NCBI GenBank assembly: GCA_028277225.1
Contig: JANQHB010000017.1
Span: 1-64,000 of the forward strand
Direction: 5' to 3'
Source of the DNA: Chlorobium sp.
GTDB lineage: Bacteria > Bacteroidota > Chlorobiia > Chlorobiales > Chlorobiaceae
Length of the DNA stretch: 64,000 nucleotides
A program made the translations under genes and the position numbers. Positions 44,637-52,994 of this stretch are shown here, piece after piece; position 1 is the stretch's first letter; each line of letters opens with the position of its first letter. The notes under the pieces were generated by a model. That model was not told the origin of the DNA. It saw only the letters and a list, made by a program, of their open reading frames with translations, and searched no databases.

Positions 44637-45794
44637 CTACGTTCCGGAAAACGTGATATTCAGATGCCCCGAGTCAAAATCGGCGCCTTCGGTTTTCCTG
44701 CCGACAAGGATATTGGGCAGGATAATGCTTTTCCGGAAGTTGTTGATATCGACAAGAAGCTCGTCACCTTTGATATTCACATTGAGCTTGTCTATTTCTA
44801 CGTTCGGCATATGCAAGCGCAAAATATACTTGCCATCGACCTTTTCGAGTGACTGCGTCTGATCGTTCTTGTAAAGTACTTCAGAAGGTTTGTGACCGTC
44901 GAAGATCTCCTGGCTCAATGCGTGAAGCTGTTCAGTGCTGATAACCTCACGTGCGACCTGCGACGCCTTGAAAATCGGAATGGGATAAAAACAGTCATCG
45001 ATGATTTTCAGATATTTCTGCTGTAAAGCAATAAGACTGTTAAGGTACTCATCCGATGAACTCTGTGGCAGAATCTTGTTTACAACAACGGCATCGAGCT
45101 TGTAGCCGAAAAGGTTAAGATAGGTCTGGACCCGCAAAGCTTCCTTGATCACCATGTTTTCAGGATTTACCACAACCCTGAATGTGGTGATGGATGTATT
45201 CTGAAGCATACCGTGCAGCTCTTTCATATGCTCATTGACTTCAGGCATGAGCTTGAATATGTTTTTCTTGGGCATGAAGCGGTTTAAGAGCGGTGCGGCA
45301 AAACCGATTGCCTTGGAGTGCCAGCCCCCGATTTTTTCGGAATACCAGCCATAGGATTCAGGCATACCAAGCAGGCGCATTGTCTCACCGGTAGGGGCCG
45401 CATCGACAACAACGGCATCATATTTTCCCGATTTGGCCGCTTTCCAGATATAGCGCAGACTGATCATCTCTTCCATACCGGGCACAATGGCCAATTCCTC
45501 GGCAACGACCTCGTTTGCCCCGTCGTGCATAAGAATCGATGAAAAATAGGAATACAGTTCATGCCAGTTCGACCGGATTTCTTCAAGAACATTTACCTCC
45601 ATCGCAAAGAGGTTCTTTTCGACTTCGACCGGATTGGGTGAGAGTTCTTTGCCAAATGCATCAGCCAGGCTATGGGCTACATCCGTGCTCATGATAAGCA
45701 CTTTCTCTCCAGCGCGGGCAATAGCCGTTGCAGTAGCAGCAGAGATTGTTGTTTTACCGACGCCGCCTTTCCCCAGATAAAGAATGATTCTCAT
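44637..45794 (-). CDS. ArsA/Get3-family ATPase with C-terminal HSP20-like domain (copy 1)
   Basis: 385-residue P-loop ATPase: LYLGKGGVGKTTISAATATA (deviant Walker A), VLIMSTDVAHSLADAFG (switch I; Val replaces the usual Pro of TDPAH), VVVDAAPTGETMRLLGMP (switch II) and VVNKILPQ. The last ~75 residues (YILRLHMPNVEIDKLNVNIKGDELLVDI) form an alpha-crystallin-like ArsA_HSP20 domain. The metal-binding cysteines of arsenite-pump ArsA are absent and no arsB/arsC lies nearby, so it is more likely a Get3-like targeting factor than an arsenic pump. It lies 39 bases downstream of the unknown 45834-47525 gene, in the same chlorosome locus. Confidence 0.88.
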   Translation of the reverse strand: MRIILYLGKGGVGKTTISAATATAIARAGEKVLIMSTDVAHSLADAFGKELSPNPVEVEKNLFAMEVNVLEEIRSNWHELYSYFSSILMHDGANEVVAEELAIVPGMEEMISLRYIWKAAKSGKYDAVVVDAAPTGETMRLLGMPESYGWYSEKIGGWHSKAIGFAAPLLNRFMPKKNIFKLMPEVNEHMKELHGMLQNTSITTFRVVVNPENMVIKEALRVQTYLNLFGYKLDAVVVNKILPQSSSDEYLNSLIALQQKYLKIIDDCFYPIPIFKASQVAREVISTEQLHALSQEIFDGHKPSEVLYKNDQTQSLEKVDGKYILRLHMPNVEIDKLNVNIKGDELLVDINNFRKSIILPNILVGRKTEGADFDSGHLNITFSGT

Positions 45795-45833
45795 GACATA
45801 TCCTGAAAAACTGTTGTAGGTATGTATTCTTTT

Positions 45834-47525
45834 TTACTTGCTTTTTTTAACACCCCTTCGAGGATTTGATCCGGTATATTTTGGGTGTTTGACCGGGTGA
45901 CTGCCCTCTGCCCTTTTGTCATCTTTTCCGGAAGCGGACTCAAGTGTTCGATATACCTTGGGCTGTGATGCTCCCTCAATGTCCTCTTCCCTGGTCTCAG
46001 ACCGAAGAGGAAGCTTCTTGCGATGAGTTTCTTCAGGTATCTCCGCTGCCAGAGGAGCTTTATCGGCAACTTCCGCCTCCTTCAGTTCAACCTCATTGAC
46101 ATCAGGCGCTGCAGGCTCTTCGGGAATTATCTTGATTTTTCTGGTTCGAACCACGTCATCCCCGGTTTTATCACCGGAAGAACTGGCCGATGGTGTAACA
46201 GGCGCCGATGAAGCTGCTGTTTCACCGGCAACCGCATCATCTGTATCAGGTTTCTCGGTAACTACCGACAGTTTTTTTGACCTGACATTTTTCTCTTCAA
46301 CGGTATCCGGCTCCCTGGACTGAGACTCCCTGAACACAGCCTCCATTTCTTCAAATGCCTTGTCAAGAGATGCTCCCGACAAGCCTTCTGCTTCATCGTC
46401 GGTGTGGATGGTAACCCTTTTTCTGCGTATCGTGCCGGTTTCGGCATCATCCGGTCCCTCGTCAAAATCCTTACCTGACCCTTTGTCTCCGCCTGGTCTC
46501 GACCCTGGAGCAGGAGGCTTTTTGCCCGCAGGCCCGAATCCGGTTGTCAGCTTGAGTATCTTTCCCATAGATCCCAGGATGCCGTCATTCTTCACGGCTG
46601 TCTGAATGGCATTGAGAACGAACTTTTCTGCCTGAGGATTGTCGGCTATATTCGTCACAAGATCGCTCAGGGCTGTGAGCACTGTTGCAACATCGTTGGG
46701 AACATTTTGTATATCCTTGATGAACTGGTCGCGGAATTTGAATTGCGCCTCACCGATCGAATCCCTGAGATTGGCGGCAATGCGCTTGAGAGATTCGGGA
46801 TCGGTCGGCAGAATATCCTCCAGTTCTTTCGGTATACCCGGTCGCCTGTACCCCTCTGAATCCTGCTGGCGCCCTGACGGTCCGTAGACACTGTTGCCCC
46901 CTTGAAGATTTTCAGGAGAATAACCAATAGAAGCCTTGTATTGTTCAAGCAGATCCTGCCCGTAACCGATCCGGCTGTCATGGGCTGCCGGATCGGCAGA
47001 CCCCGGCGAACCGAATGAAAGGGCGCTTGGAGGACAGATAGCACCCGAATCCCTGTATACTTCTTCGGCTATATCTTCGGGAATCTCTCCCCTGAAGTTA
47101 CCTCCGAGATTGTTCTCGATAATGGACTCGATAACCGTATGAAGCGAGCTGATCTTTCCGGCCTCATCGATCTCGACCATATCAAATATCACGTAAACCG
47201 GCTCTTTTCCTTCCCGCCTGATCCGGAGGTTCAGGGTGGCAAAATCGTCGTCCTTGTTTCTGCTGTTGATCGAAACCGCCCCGAGAGCGAATCTGTCAAG
47301 ATAGTCCTTGTTTGCTCCTCTTGCCCAGAGATACACTGCCTTGTCGGTGTATATCAGATAATCCTGGAAAGCGATATTTCCTACACGCTCCTGATGAGAC
47401 TCATAAAACACACCGTCAAAAAACGCAATCGGCCGCTCACCTTCACCAGGGAGCTGCTTTTCAAAAAATTCCCTGACATCAGCCGTCTCGGTGTGACCTG
47501 ATACATACGTAGAAATTGTAGCCAT
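45834..47525 (-). CDS. Unrecognised 563-residue protein: PH-like N-domain, helical middle, four basic repeats
   Basis: I know no named family for this protein. Residues ~20-140 look like a PH-type beta domain (FFDGVFYESHQERVG, YLIYTDKAVYLWARG, ATLNLRIRREGKEPVYVIF, closing helix SSLHTVIESIIENNL). Residues ~240-330 are helical (SLKRIAANLRDSIGEAQ...). From ~330 it is Pro/Gly/Glu-rich and disordered. In that tail a short motif recurs four times: IRRKRVTIHTDD (366), VRSKKLSVVTEK (414), VRTRKIKIIPEE (459) and THRKKLPLRSET (500), each a basic cluster, alternating hydrophobics, then acidic residues. It lies between csmA and an ArsA-type ATPase on the same strand, which suggests a chlorosome-related scaffold or adaptor. 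Confidence 0.65.
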   Translation of the reverse strand: MATISTYVSGHTETADVREFFEKQLPGEGERPIAFFDGVFYESHQERVGNIAFQDYLIYTDKAVYLWARGANKDYLDRFALGAVSINSRNKDDDFATLNLRIRREGKEPVYVIFDMVEIDEAGKISSLHTVIESIIENNLGGNFRGEIPEDIAEEVYRDSGAICPPSALSFGSPGSADPAAHDSRIGYGQDLLEQYKASIGYSPENLQGGNSVYGPSGRQQDSEGYRRPGIPKELEDILPTDPESLKRIAANLRDSIGEAQFKFRDQFIKDIQNVPNDVATVLTALSDLVTNIADNPQAEKFVLNAIQTAVKNDGILGSMGKILKLTTGFGPAGKKPPAPGSRPGGDKGSGKDFDEGPDDAETGTIRRKRVTIHTDDEAEGLSGASLDKAFEEMEAVFRESQSREPDTVEEKNVRSKKLSVVTEKPDTDDAVAGETAASSAPVTPSASSSGDKTGDDVVRTRKIKIIPEEPAAPDVNEVELKEAEVADKAPLAAEIPEETHRKKLPLRSETREEDIEGASQPKVYRTLESASGKDDKRAEGSHPVKHPKYTGSNPRRGVKKSK

Positions 47526-47802
47526 CTTAAGTCATACTCTTTTCAGTGTTTAGCCACTTTGCATTCAAACCGTCAAAATACAAAAACATATTGAAGTTAT
47601 ATAATAATCTACCACTTGTCAAACCGGTAACGCCACACACCTACAGGTATGTCGGAAACCGGAAAATGGAATCTGGTGCAAAAAACAACAAGAGAAGAAA
47701 ATAACCGAGGTCATCTGAAATAACGTTCTGGAACCTGTGCCGGAAAAGCCTGGCAGGAAGATAGGATCATGCAGCATCAATAGTCAAAAGCAGATCAAAA
47801 AC
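47526..47802. other. Intergenic region between csmA and the 563-residue protein gene
   Basis: No gene is seen. The part next to 47525 is AT-rich (TATAATAATC-like text around 47600) and must hold the promoter of the downstream gene if it is not read through from csmA. No repeat words of the other families occur here. Confidence 0.5.
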
Positions 47803-47842
47803 AAAAAAGGCAGTGGATAGCGAAATGCTGTCACTGCCTTTT
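47803..47842 (-). terminator. Rho-independent terminator of csmA
   Basis: On the minus strand AAAAGGCAGTG and CACTGCCTTTTTT enclose a 16-base loop that can itself pair partly (ACAGCATTTCGCTATC). The stem ends in six T. It lies 22 bases after the csmA stop and would also protect the mRNA 3' end of this highly expressed gene. Confidence 0.88.
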
Positions 47843-47863
47843 ATGCTCTTTGGTTGTGTGCGC

Positions 47864-48109
47864 TTACTTGGCAAATTTGGACTCAACCGCTTTGGTTGGT
47901 ACAGCAAAGCCGGAAACTTCAGGTGAAGAACCGCGAAGGCTTCCACCGCCGCCGCCAAGGTTACCGTAAGCATTACGATTGATTCTCATGGTGCCTTTAC
48001 CCAAAGAATCAAAAAGCATACCGACAGTTTCCCAGTGACCTTCAACCATAACCTCAAAAATACGGCCGGCTGCAGCTAGGATATCGGTAAATACGCCTCC
48101 TCCACTCAT
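47864..48109 (-). CDS. csmA: Chlorosome baseplate protein CsmA precursor
   Basis: Binds bacteriochlorophyll a and carotenoid in the paracrystalline chlorosome baseplate, passing energy to the FMO protein. The 81-residue sequence has the near-invariant MSGGGVFTDILAAAGRIFEV, His-25 (BChl a ligand, VEGHWETV) and KGTMRINRNAYG. The known ~20-residue C-terminal propeptide (SSPEVSGFAVPTKAVESKF) is removed after synthesis. A run of five glycines after residue 51 makes it slightly longer than the 79-residue C. tepidum precursor as I recall it. A strong AAGGAGG precedes the ATG. It follows csmC after 133 bases and has its own terminator. Confidence 0.97.
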   Translation of the reverse strand: MSGGGVFTDILAAAGRIFEVMVEGHWETVGMLFDSLGKGTMRINRNAYGNLGGGGGSLRGSSPEVSGFAVPTKAVESKFAK

Positions 48110-48242
48110 AATTCCTCCTTTTGGAATTTAATTATTGGAAATTTAGCAGGTTAAACGGAAATAGGGTACTTGGAATAATTTACGGTTAATTAATAAAAAA
48201 CACAAACAAAAACACCTTCACCGTAACACATCCGTATCGCTC

Positions 48243-48653
48243 TTACTTTTTGCCGCCGAGAGAACTTTTGACTCCCTTGACCGTTTCAGAAGCTGTCATC
48301 CCCGCATCACCGACTGCCGTCGCGGCATTTTCGGTTACATTTTCAACGTTTTTAACCGCATCCGAATAAAGATCACCGGCTGTTCTTGAAACATCCTTGA
48401 CGGTAATGGCAACCCTGTCGATAGTATCGCCCACCACACCGCTGGTGCTGCCGAGCAACCTGCCGATACCTGTTGCGTCAACAAGAGAACCCACTGTTCC
48501 TGTAACGGTTTCGACAACGTTTCCGGCAAGCTCGAGGCCGCCGACGATAGCACTCTGTCCTGTAAGCAAGGCTCCCTCTGCCAGGAAAGCGACTCTGTCG
48601 GTCAGTTCGAGGCTCTTGAACTCCTTACGTACGTTCTGATAAGATTCACCCAT
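48243..48653 (-). CDS. csmC: Chlorosome envelope protein CsmC
   Basis: Protein of the chlorosome lipid-monolayer envelope, 136 residues. The N-terminal ~25 residues are polar (MGESYQNVRKEFKSLELTDRV). A long Gly/Ala/Val/Thr-rich amphipathic to hydrophobic region follows (SAIVGGLELAGNVVETVTGT...GVVGDTIDRVAITV), as in the CsmC/CsmD motif family. The C-terminal half is Ala/Val/Asn rich with heptad-like spacing and ends SSLGGKK. AAGGAGG stands before the ATG. It is encoded directly upstream of csmA, the arrangement known in other green sulfur bacteria, and downstream of an ArsA-type ATPase gene. Confidence 0.94.
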   Translation of the reverse strand: MGESYQNVRKEFKSLELTDRVAFLAEGALLTGQSAIVGGLELAGNVVETVTGTVGSLVDATGIGRLLGSTSGVVGDTIDRVAITVKDVSRTAGDLYSDAVKNVENVTENAATAVGDAGMTASETVKGVKSSLGGKK

Positions 48654-48789
48654 GATGTACCTCCTTGCAGGTGACGTGATTCCCTGCAGTTATTGTTTTG
48701 TTTTAGTGTATTGGTTATGCAAAAAAGGTAAAAAATTTTTTTGTTACCATCCAAAAACCTGCCGAAAAGGATGATAATTCATCAATTCC

Positions 48790-50007
48790 TCAGGCCTGGT
48801 CATAGGCTTTTTCCCGATGATGTTCTCCCTGCTTGTTCAAGTCAAAAGGAATGTGCAGCCACTTGTCCTTGAAAACAGCATCGCCCGGATCGAGACCGGT
48901 GAGACTGATTGGAAGAGTAATGATTTTTCTCTGATTTCCGATCTGGACAAACAGCTCGTCTCCGGTAACCCATACATCGATATCGACAGGATTGGCAAAC
49001 ATGAGTTTCAGCTGTACCTCGTACATGTCTCCGCTCCTTTCAAACTTGATCGGCGGCTCGCTGAACATGAGTTCCGAAGGATCGGAGTCTCCGTACATAT
49101 CGCTGGCAAACCGTTCGAGGGGCTCGAGCCCGACGATCTCCGATTCGTACATTTTCAACTTCTTGACCGGCAGGGGGGTAAAACCCTGTTCGATCTCACT
49201 GAGATACTTCTGCTGAATTCCTTTCCACTTCTCCAGATACCCGCTGTCTTCCTTTGCATCAAGCATCTTGTTGACCAGCACCATATCGACGTTGAATCCA
49301 TAAAGATTCAGGTAGGTAAGGGCCCGCATGGTTTCCTTGATAGACATTCTTTCCGCGTTCATGACCAGCCTGACAGTGGAATTGATATTGTCGGTCAGAA
49401 TCTCCCTGATGTCCTCGAGTTCGTCGAAAACCTGATCGACCGAATCAATTGCATCTTCAGGCGGTATATAATAGGCTATTTTGTCCGACATCTTTGAAAG
49501 CGGCTTGCTGAGCGGCTTCATGATGTATTTGTTCACATTCTTCACGGCTTTCATGCCCCAGGAAAGCGTATCGGGCAGCGAAAGCAGCCTCAGCGTTTCA
49601 CCGGTCGGCGCCGTATCGAGAACGAGCGCATCATAGAGGCCTGCCGCTTTGTAACGCTTGATCCTCAACAGCGAAAAAAGTTCCTCCATGCCCGGCAGAA
49701 TCGTCATTTCATCGGCGACAACCCCGGAAACCCCCTGTGCGGCAAAGACCCGAGTATAATATTTCTGGACAGCCTGCCAGTTCTCCTTGAGATCGACGTA
49801 CGGATTGACTTCTATGGCATGCAGATTGTCCTTGATCTTGGTAGGTTCAGGCCCCAGAGACACATTGAACGAGTCAGAAAGACTGTGAGCAGGATCTGTG
49901 GACAAAACGAGTGTACGATGTCCCAGATCAGACAAACGAACTGCCGTTGCCGCAGAAACACTTGTTTTGCCGACCCCGCCTTTTCCGGTGAATGTTAAAA
50001 TACGCAT
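48790..50007 (-). CDS. ArsA/Get3-family ATPase with C-terminal HSP20-like domain (copy 2)
   Basis: This 405-residue ATPase heads the chlorosome gene cluster. Motifs: ILTFTGKGGVGKTSVSAATA (deviant Walker A), TLVLSTDPAHSLSDSFNVSLG (switch I, canonical TDPAH), LVLDTAPTGETLRLLSLPD (switch II) and DMVLVNKMLDA. The final ~75 residues (YEVQLKLMFANPVDIDVWVTGDELFVQI) are an HSP20-like beta-sandwich, shared with the second copy at 44637. No arsenic-resistance genes are nearby. Overall resemblance to Get3-type targeting ATPases, plus the position 136 bases upstream of csmC, suggests handling or delivery of hydrophobic chlorosome envelope proteins; this is inference. Confidence 0.88.
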   Translation of the reverse strand: MRILTFTGKGGVGKTSVSAATAVRLSDLGHRTLVLSTDPAHSLSDSFNVSLGPEPTKIKDNLHAIEVNPYVDLKENWQAVQKYYTRVFAAQGVSGVVADEMTILPGMEELFSLLRIKRYKAAGLYDALVLDTAPTGETLRLLSLPDTLSWGMKAVKNVNKYIMKPLSKPLSKMSDKIAYYIPPEDAIDSVDQVFDELEDIREILTDNINSTVRLVMNAERMSIKETMRALTYLNLYGFNVDMVLVNKMLDAKEDSGYLEKWKGIQQKYLSEIEQGFTPLPVKKLKMYESEIVGLEPLERFASDMYGDSDPSELMFSEPPIKFERSGDMYEVQLKLMFANPVDIDVWVTGDELFVQIGNQRKIITLPISLTGLDPGDAVFKDKWLHIPFDLNKQGEHHREKAYDQA

Positions 50008-50260
50008 GAACCAGGCATTGGAATTGTATAAACTATCGAGATGTACAAGATATAACTATCGAAACATTCTACAAAAGGGGAAAAGTATGACAGAGTAATG
50101 AATGTTTTTCGATTATTCAACCTGAAAACAACTATTATTCGTCCCGATGCCCTCTCGGAAGCACCCTGCCCGGCGCTTCTCTGTAAAACGAGCCTCCGGG
50201 TTGCTGTATAACGAAATAAACCGTAATCTTATTTTTGTAACGTGACAAAGACAAACACGT

Positions 50261-51058
50261 ATGCGAACAGAATCGCTGATTGCCGACCATACCGTAACGA
50301 TATCGTCCAGCACATGTATCGGGCCTGATGTATCACGGATATCCTTCCGGTGTCCGGAGATTGCAGGGAACGCACAGCCGGGCAACTTTGTCAATATTAA
50401 AATAAGCCCGCAGAACCAGCCGCTTCTGAGAAGACCGTTCTCGATCCATTATATCGACGGCGACAGGGTCGACATCATGGCCAAATCCGTTGGCTGCGGA
50501 ACAGCTCTTTTATGCGGCTTGACTGTCGGAGCTGAATTGCAGGTGCTGGGACCGTTGGGAAACGCATTTTCTTTCGATGACCCGCACTACCGGACCGCTC
50601 TGCTTGTTTCCGGCGGCATCGGCACTGCGCCCATGCGCTTTCTCGAAAAGAGCATCCGTGCACAAGGTAAAAATGTCCGCAATATCATCGGCGGCAGAAC
50701 CCGACATGATATCCGAAAAGAAGGTCTTATGGACTGCTTGACTGCGACTGAAGACGGTTCGGCCGGCTACAAGGGAACCGCAATAGATTTGTTGCGCGAC
50801 AGGTTCGACGACCTTTGCAGATCAGGGCCTGTAAGGATATATGCATGCGGTCCCAACCCTATGCTCAAGGCTCTTGCAGAATTCTGCCGCAACCGGAATG
50901 TCCCGTGTGAAGTTTCACTTGAATCGGTTATGGGCTGCGGGATCGGCATCTGTTACGGCTGTACGGTAGAAGTCAGGAGCCTCGACAACAGCGGAACATC
51001 GACAATTCTGCTCTGCCAGGAAGGTCCGGTTCTCGACGCAGAGAGACTCCTGTTCTGA
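50261..51058 (+). CDS. pyrK: Dihydroorotate dehydrogenase electron-transfer subunit
   Basis: FAD/[2Fe-2S] subunit that links class 1B dihydroorotate dehydrogenase (PyrD) to NAD+ in pyrimidine synthesis, 265 residues. Motifs: QPGNFVNIKISPQNQPLLRRPFSI (FAD domain, R-x-P-x-S), ALLVSGGIGTAPMRFLEKSI (NAD motif), IYACGPNPMLKAL, and the cluster-binding CGIGICYGCTVEV with the last Cys in ILLCQEGP. pyrD itself is not in the window. It is related in fold to the hydrogenase gamma subunit at 13646. Confidence 0.88.
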   Translation: MRTESLIADHTVTISSSTCIGPDVSRISFRCPEIAGNAQPGNFVNIKISPQNQPLLRRPFSIHYIDGDRVDIMAKSVGCGTALLCGLTVGAELQVLGPLGNAFSFDDPHYRTALLVSGGIGTAPMRFLEKSIRAQGKNVRNIIGGRTRHDIRKEGLMDCLTATEDGSAGYKGTAIDLLRDRFDDLCRSGPVRIYACGPNPMLKALAEFCRNRNVPCEVSLESVMGCGIGICYGCTVEVRSLDNSGTSTILLCQEGPVLDAERLLF

Positions 51059-51237
51059 AAGCCGTGAACGTCCAGGAGGCTTCAGCATACATTGACTGCT
51101 TGCAGATACATGTAATAACAGTATACTCTTCTGTTTGCCGTCCAGCTCGATCATCTGTTTCACAAATCAACGAAACCGCAGATTTTGCATTTATACAGTC
51201 GAACATCAACATCATTCAAAGCAAAAATAAAAAAAAC

Positions 51238-51714
51238 ATGGCTCGCGGACTCAACAAGGCAATGCTCATCGGACATCTCGGAACCGATCCCGAAATGCGT
51301 GTAACAACGTCAGGCCAGTCGGTCGTCAACTTTACCATTGCAACCAATGAAAATTTCAAGGACAGCAGCGGCAACCTGCAGGAAAGAACCGAATGGCATC
51401 GCATTGTCGCCTGGGGAAAACTGGCTGAAATCTGTAACCAGTATCTGAAAAAGGGACGGCAGGTCTATATCGAGGGTCGGCTGCAGACCAGAAGCTGGGA
51501 TGACAACAGAACCGGAGAAAAAAAATACACGACAGAGATCGTCTGTACCGATATGCAGATGCTTGGTTCCGGCAGGGACCAGGGCAACCAGGGCTTTGAC
51601 GGCGGTTCATCGTCATACCAGCAACCGCCTGCACAGAACACGACATACGGAAATGACCTCCAGGAAAAGGGAGGAGAGGGTTCCGAACAGGACAAGGACG
51701 ATTTGCCGTTCTGA
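51238..51714 (+). CDS. ssb: Single-stranded DNA-binding protein
   Basis: 158 residues from the ATG at 51238 (MARGLNKAMLIGHLGTDPEMR); the 58-codon extension upstream does not look like SSB. The OB fold is clear (VVNFTIATNENFKDSSGNLQERTEWHRIVAWGKLAEIC, KGRQVYIEGRLQTRSWD). A Gln/Gly/Ser-rich linker and the acidic tip DKDDLPF, which recruits replication and repair partners, follow. A TATAGG palindrome just downstream could act as a terminator-like structure. holA follows 139 bases later. Confidence 0.95.
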   Translation: MARGLNKAMLIGHLGTDPEMRVTTSGQSVVNFTIATNENFKDSSGNLQERTEWHRIVAWGKLAEICNQYLKKGRQVYIEGRLQTRSWDDNRTGEKKYTTEIVCTDMQMLGSGRDQGNQGFDGGSSSYQQPPAQNTTYGNDLQEKGGEGSEQDKDDLPF

Positions 51715-51769
51715 TTGTCGGGCTGTGATCGCTGGTTTTGCAGTGCGCTGCATGAAGAGCATATTTACA

Positions 51770-51802
51770 TTATAGGTCCTATAGGACGTATAGGACCTAT
51801 AG
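51770..51802. repeat. TATAGG tandem palindrome
   Basis: TTATAGGTCCTATAGGACG followed by TATAGGACCTATAG is a near-perfect palindrome built from TATAGG(T/A)CC units. It is placed between ssb and holA, both on the plus strand. It is the same family as the other five loci listed under 36000-36042. Confidence 0.8.
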
Positions 51803-51853
51803 AAATCAGTTGAAGATCTTTCTTCCAGACTCACTGCACATAGAAATCACTCG

Positions 51854-52909
51854 ATGAACAAGCTTCGTAAAGATATCTCCGCAGGCAGGATCGATCCTGT
51901 TTATTTTTTTGACGGCCCGGAGAGCTACCTGAAAGAGGAGATGACCGACCTTATCAGAGGACATGTTTTCCCATCCGATGAGGAAGCCGCCATGAACACC
52001 ACCGTGCTGTACGGACAGGATACCACACTTGGAGAGATCGTATCGGCAGCATTGGAAATACCCATGTTCACCGTCCGGAAAGTCGTCCTCGTCAAACAGT
52101 TCGACAAGCTCAGAAAATCCGGCTCCGCAGAAAAACAGAAGCAGCATCTCGAACGATTCCTGCACTACATAAGAAAACCTGCGGAATCAACGACACTGAT
52201 CCTTGAAGCTGGCCAGATCGACAGAAAAAACGCAAAAAAATCTCCTTTCAGCGAACTTGAATCCTGCCGCCACAACTTTCCTCCTATCCGCAATCCCGAT
52301 CAGTTTGCTTCAGAAAGGGCGCGTCTGCAAGGGTGGAAATTCGAGCCCGAAGCGCTGAAGGCATTCAGCACCTACATTCAGGCCTCTGCCCGTGAGATAG
52401 CGAAAGAGACCGAAAAGCTGATACTCTATGCCTCTTCCAGGAGCGGAGAGAAATGCATCACCAGCACAGACGTGTACGACTGTGTCGGTATATCGAAACA
52501 GTACAATGTCTTCGAACTTGAAAAAGTCCTTGCTGCCAGAAACATGCGGCAATGCAGCGGTATGTCCCTGATGATCATGGAACGTGAAGGGCAGAAAGAC
52601 GGGCTCATGACCATAGTACGCTACCTCACGACCTTTTTCACCCGGATATGGAAACTGCACTCTCCGGACACACGCACACTCCCCCAATCCGACACAGCAA
52701 AGCTTCTCGGCATGTACGGCAAACAGGAATATTTCGCAAAGAACTACCGGGACTATGCATCAAGATTTTCGCTTCAGGAAACAGAAAACGCCCTGCTTGC
52801 CCTGAGACAGGCCGATGCAGCCCTGAAAGGCCTCGAAGCCTATCCCGACGAAAAGTACCTCCTGTTGAGACTGATGCAGAGGCTTCTTCAGCCGGAGAAG
52901 TCCGGCTGA
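51854..52909 (+). CDS. holA: DNA polymerase III delta subunit
   Basis: Clamp-loader subunit that opens the beta sliding clamp, 351 residues. The fold is AAA-like without a Walker A motif: LRKDISAGRIDPVYFFDGPESYLKEEM (family start), VRKVVLVKQFDKLRKS, REIAKETEKLILYASSRSGEKCI and KQYNVFELEKVLAARNM, followed by the three-helix collar domain. The length matches HolA. After the stop there is a short repeat word (GTTGAATCGTTGAATTGTT, 52915-52934). Confidence 0.9.
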   Translation: MNKLRKDISAGRIDPVYFFDGPESYLKEEMTDLIRGHVFPSDEEAAMNTTVLYGQDTTLGEIVSAALEIPMFTVRKVVLVKQFDKLRKSGSAEKQKQHLERFLHYIRKPAESTTLILEAGQIDRKNAKKSPFSELESCRHNFPPIRNPDQFASERARLQGWKFEPEALKAFSTYIQASAREIAKETEKLILYASSRSGEKCITSTDVYDCVGISKQYNVFELEKVLAARNMRQCSGMSLMIMEREGQKDGLMTIVRYLTTFFTRIWKLHSPDTRTLPQSDTAKLLGMYGKQEYFAKNYRDYASRFSLQETENALLALRQADAALKGLEAYPDEKYLLLRLMQRLLQPEKSG

Positions 52910-52994
52910 AGAAATGTTGAATCGTTGAATTGTTTTTCAGAGCGCCATTCCCCCAGTCACTCTGAGGATTGGCCGGAAATCTATTCTCAACACA

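Noticed and set aside
44637..50007. Arsenic-resistance operon
   Set aside because: The ArsA-type ATPases have no arsB, arsC, arsD or arsR neighbours, lack the ArsA metal-site cysteines and carry HSP20-like domains; the context is chlorosomal.
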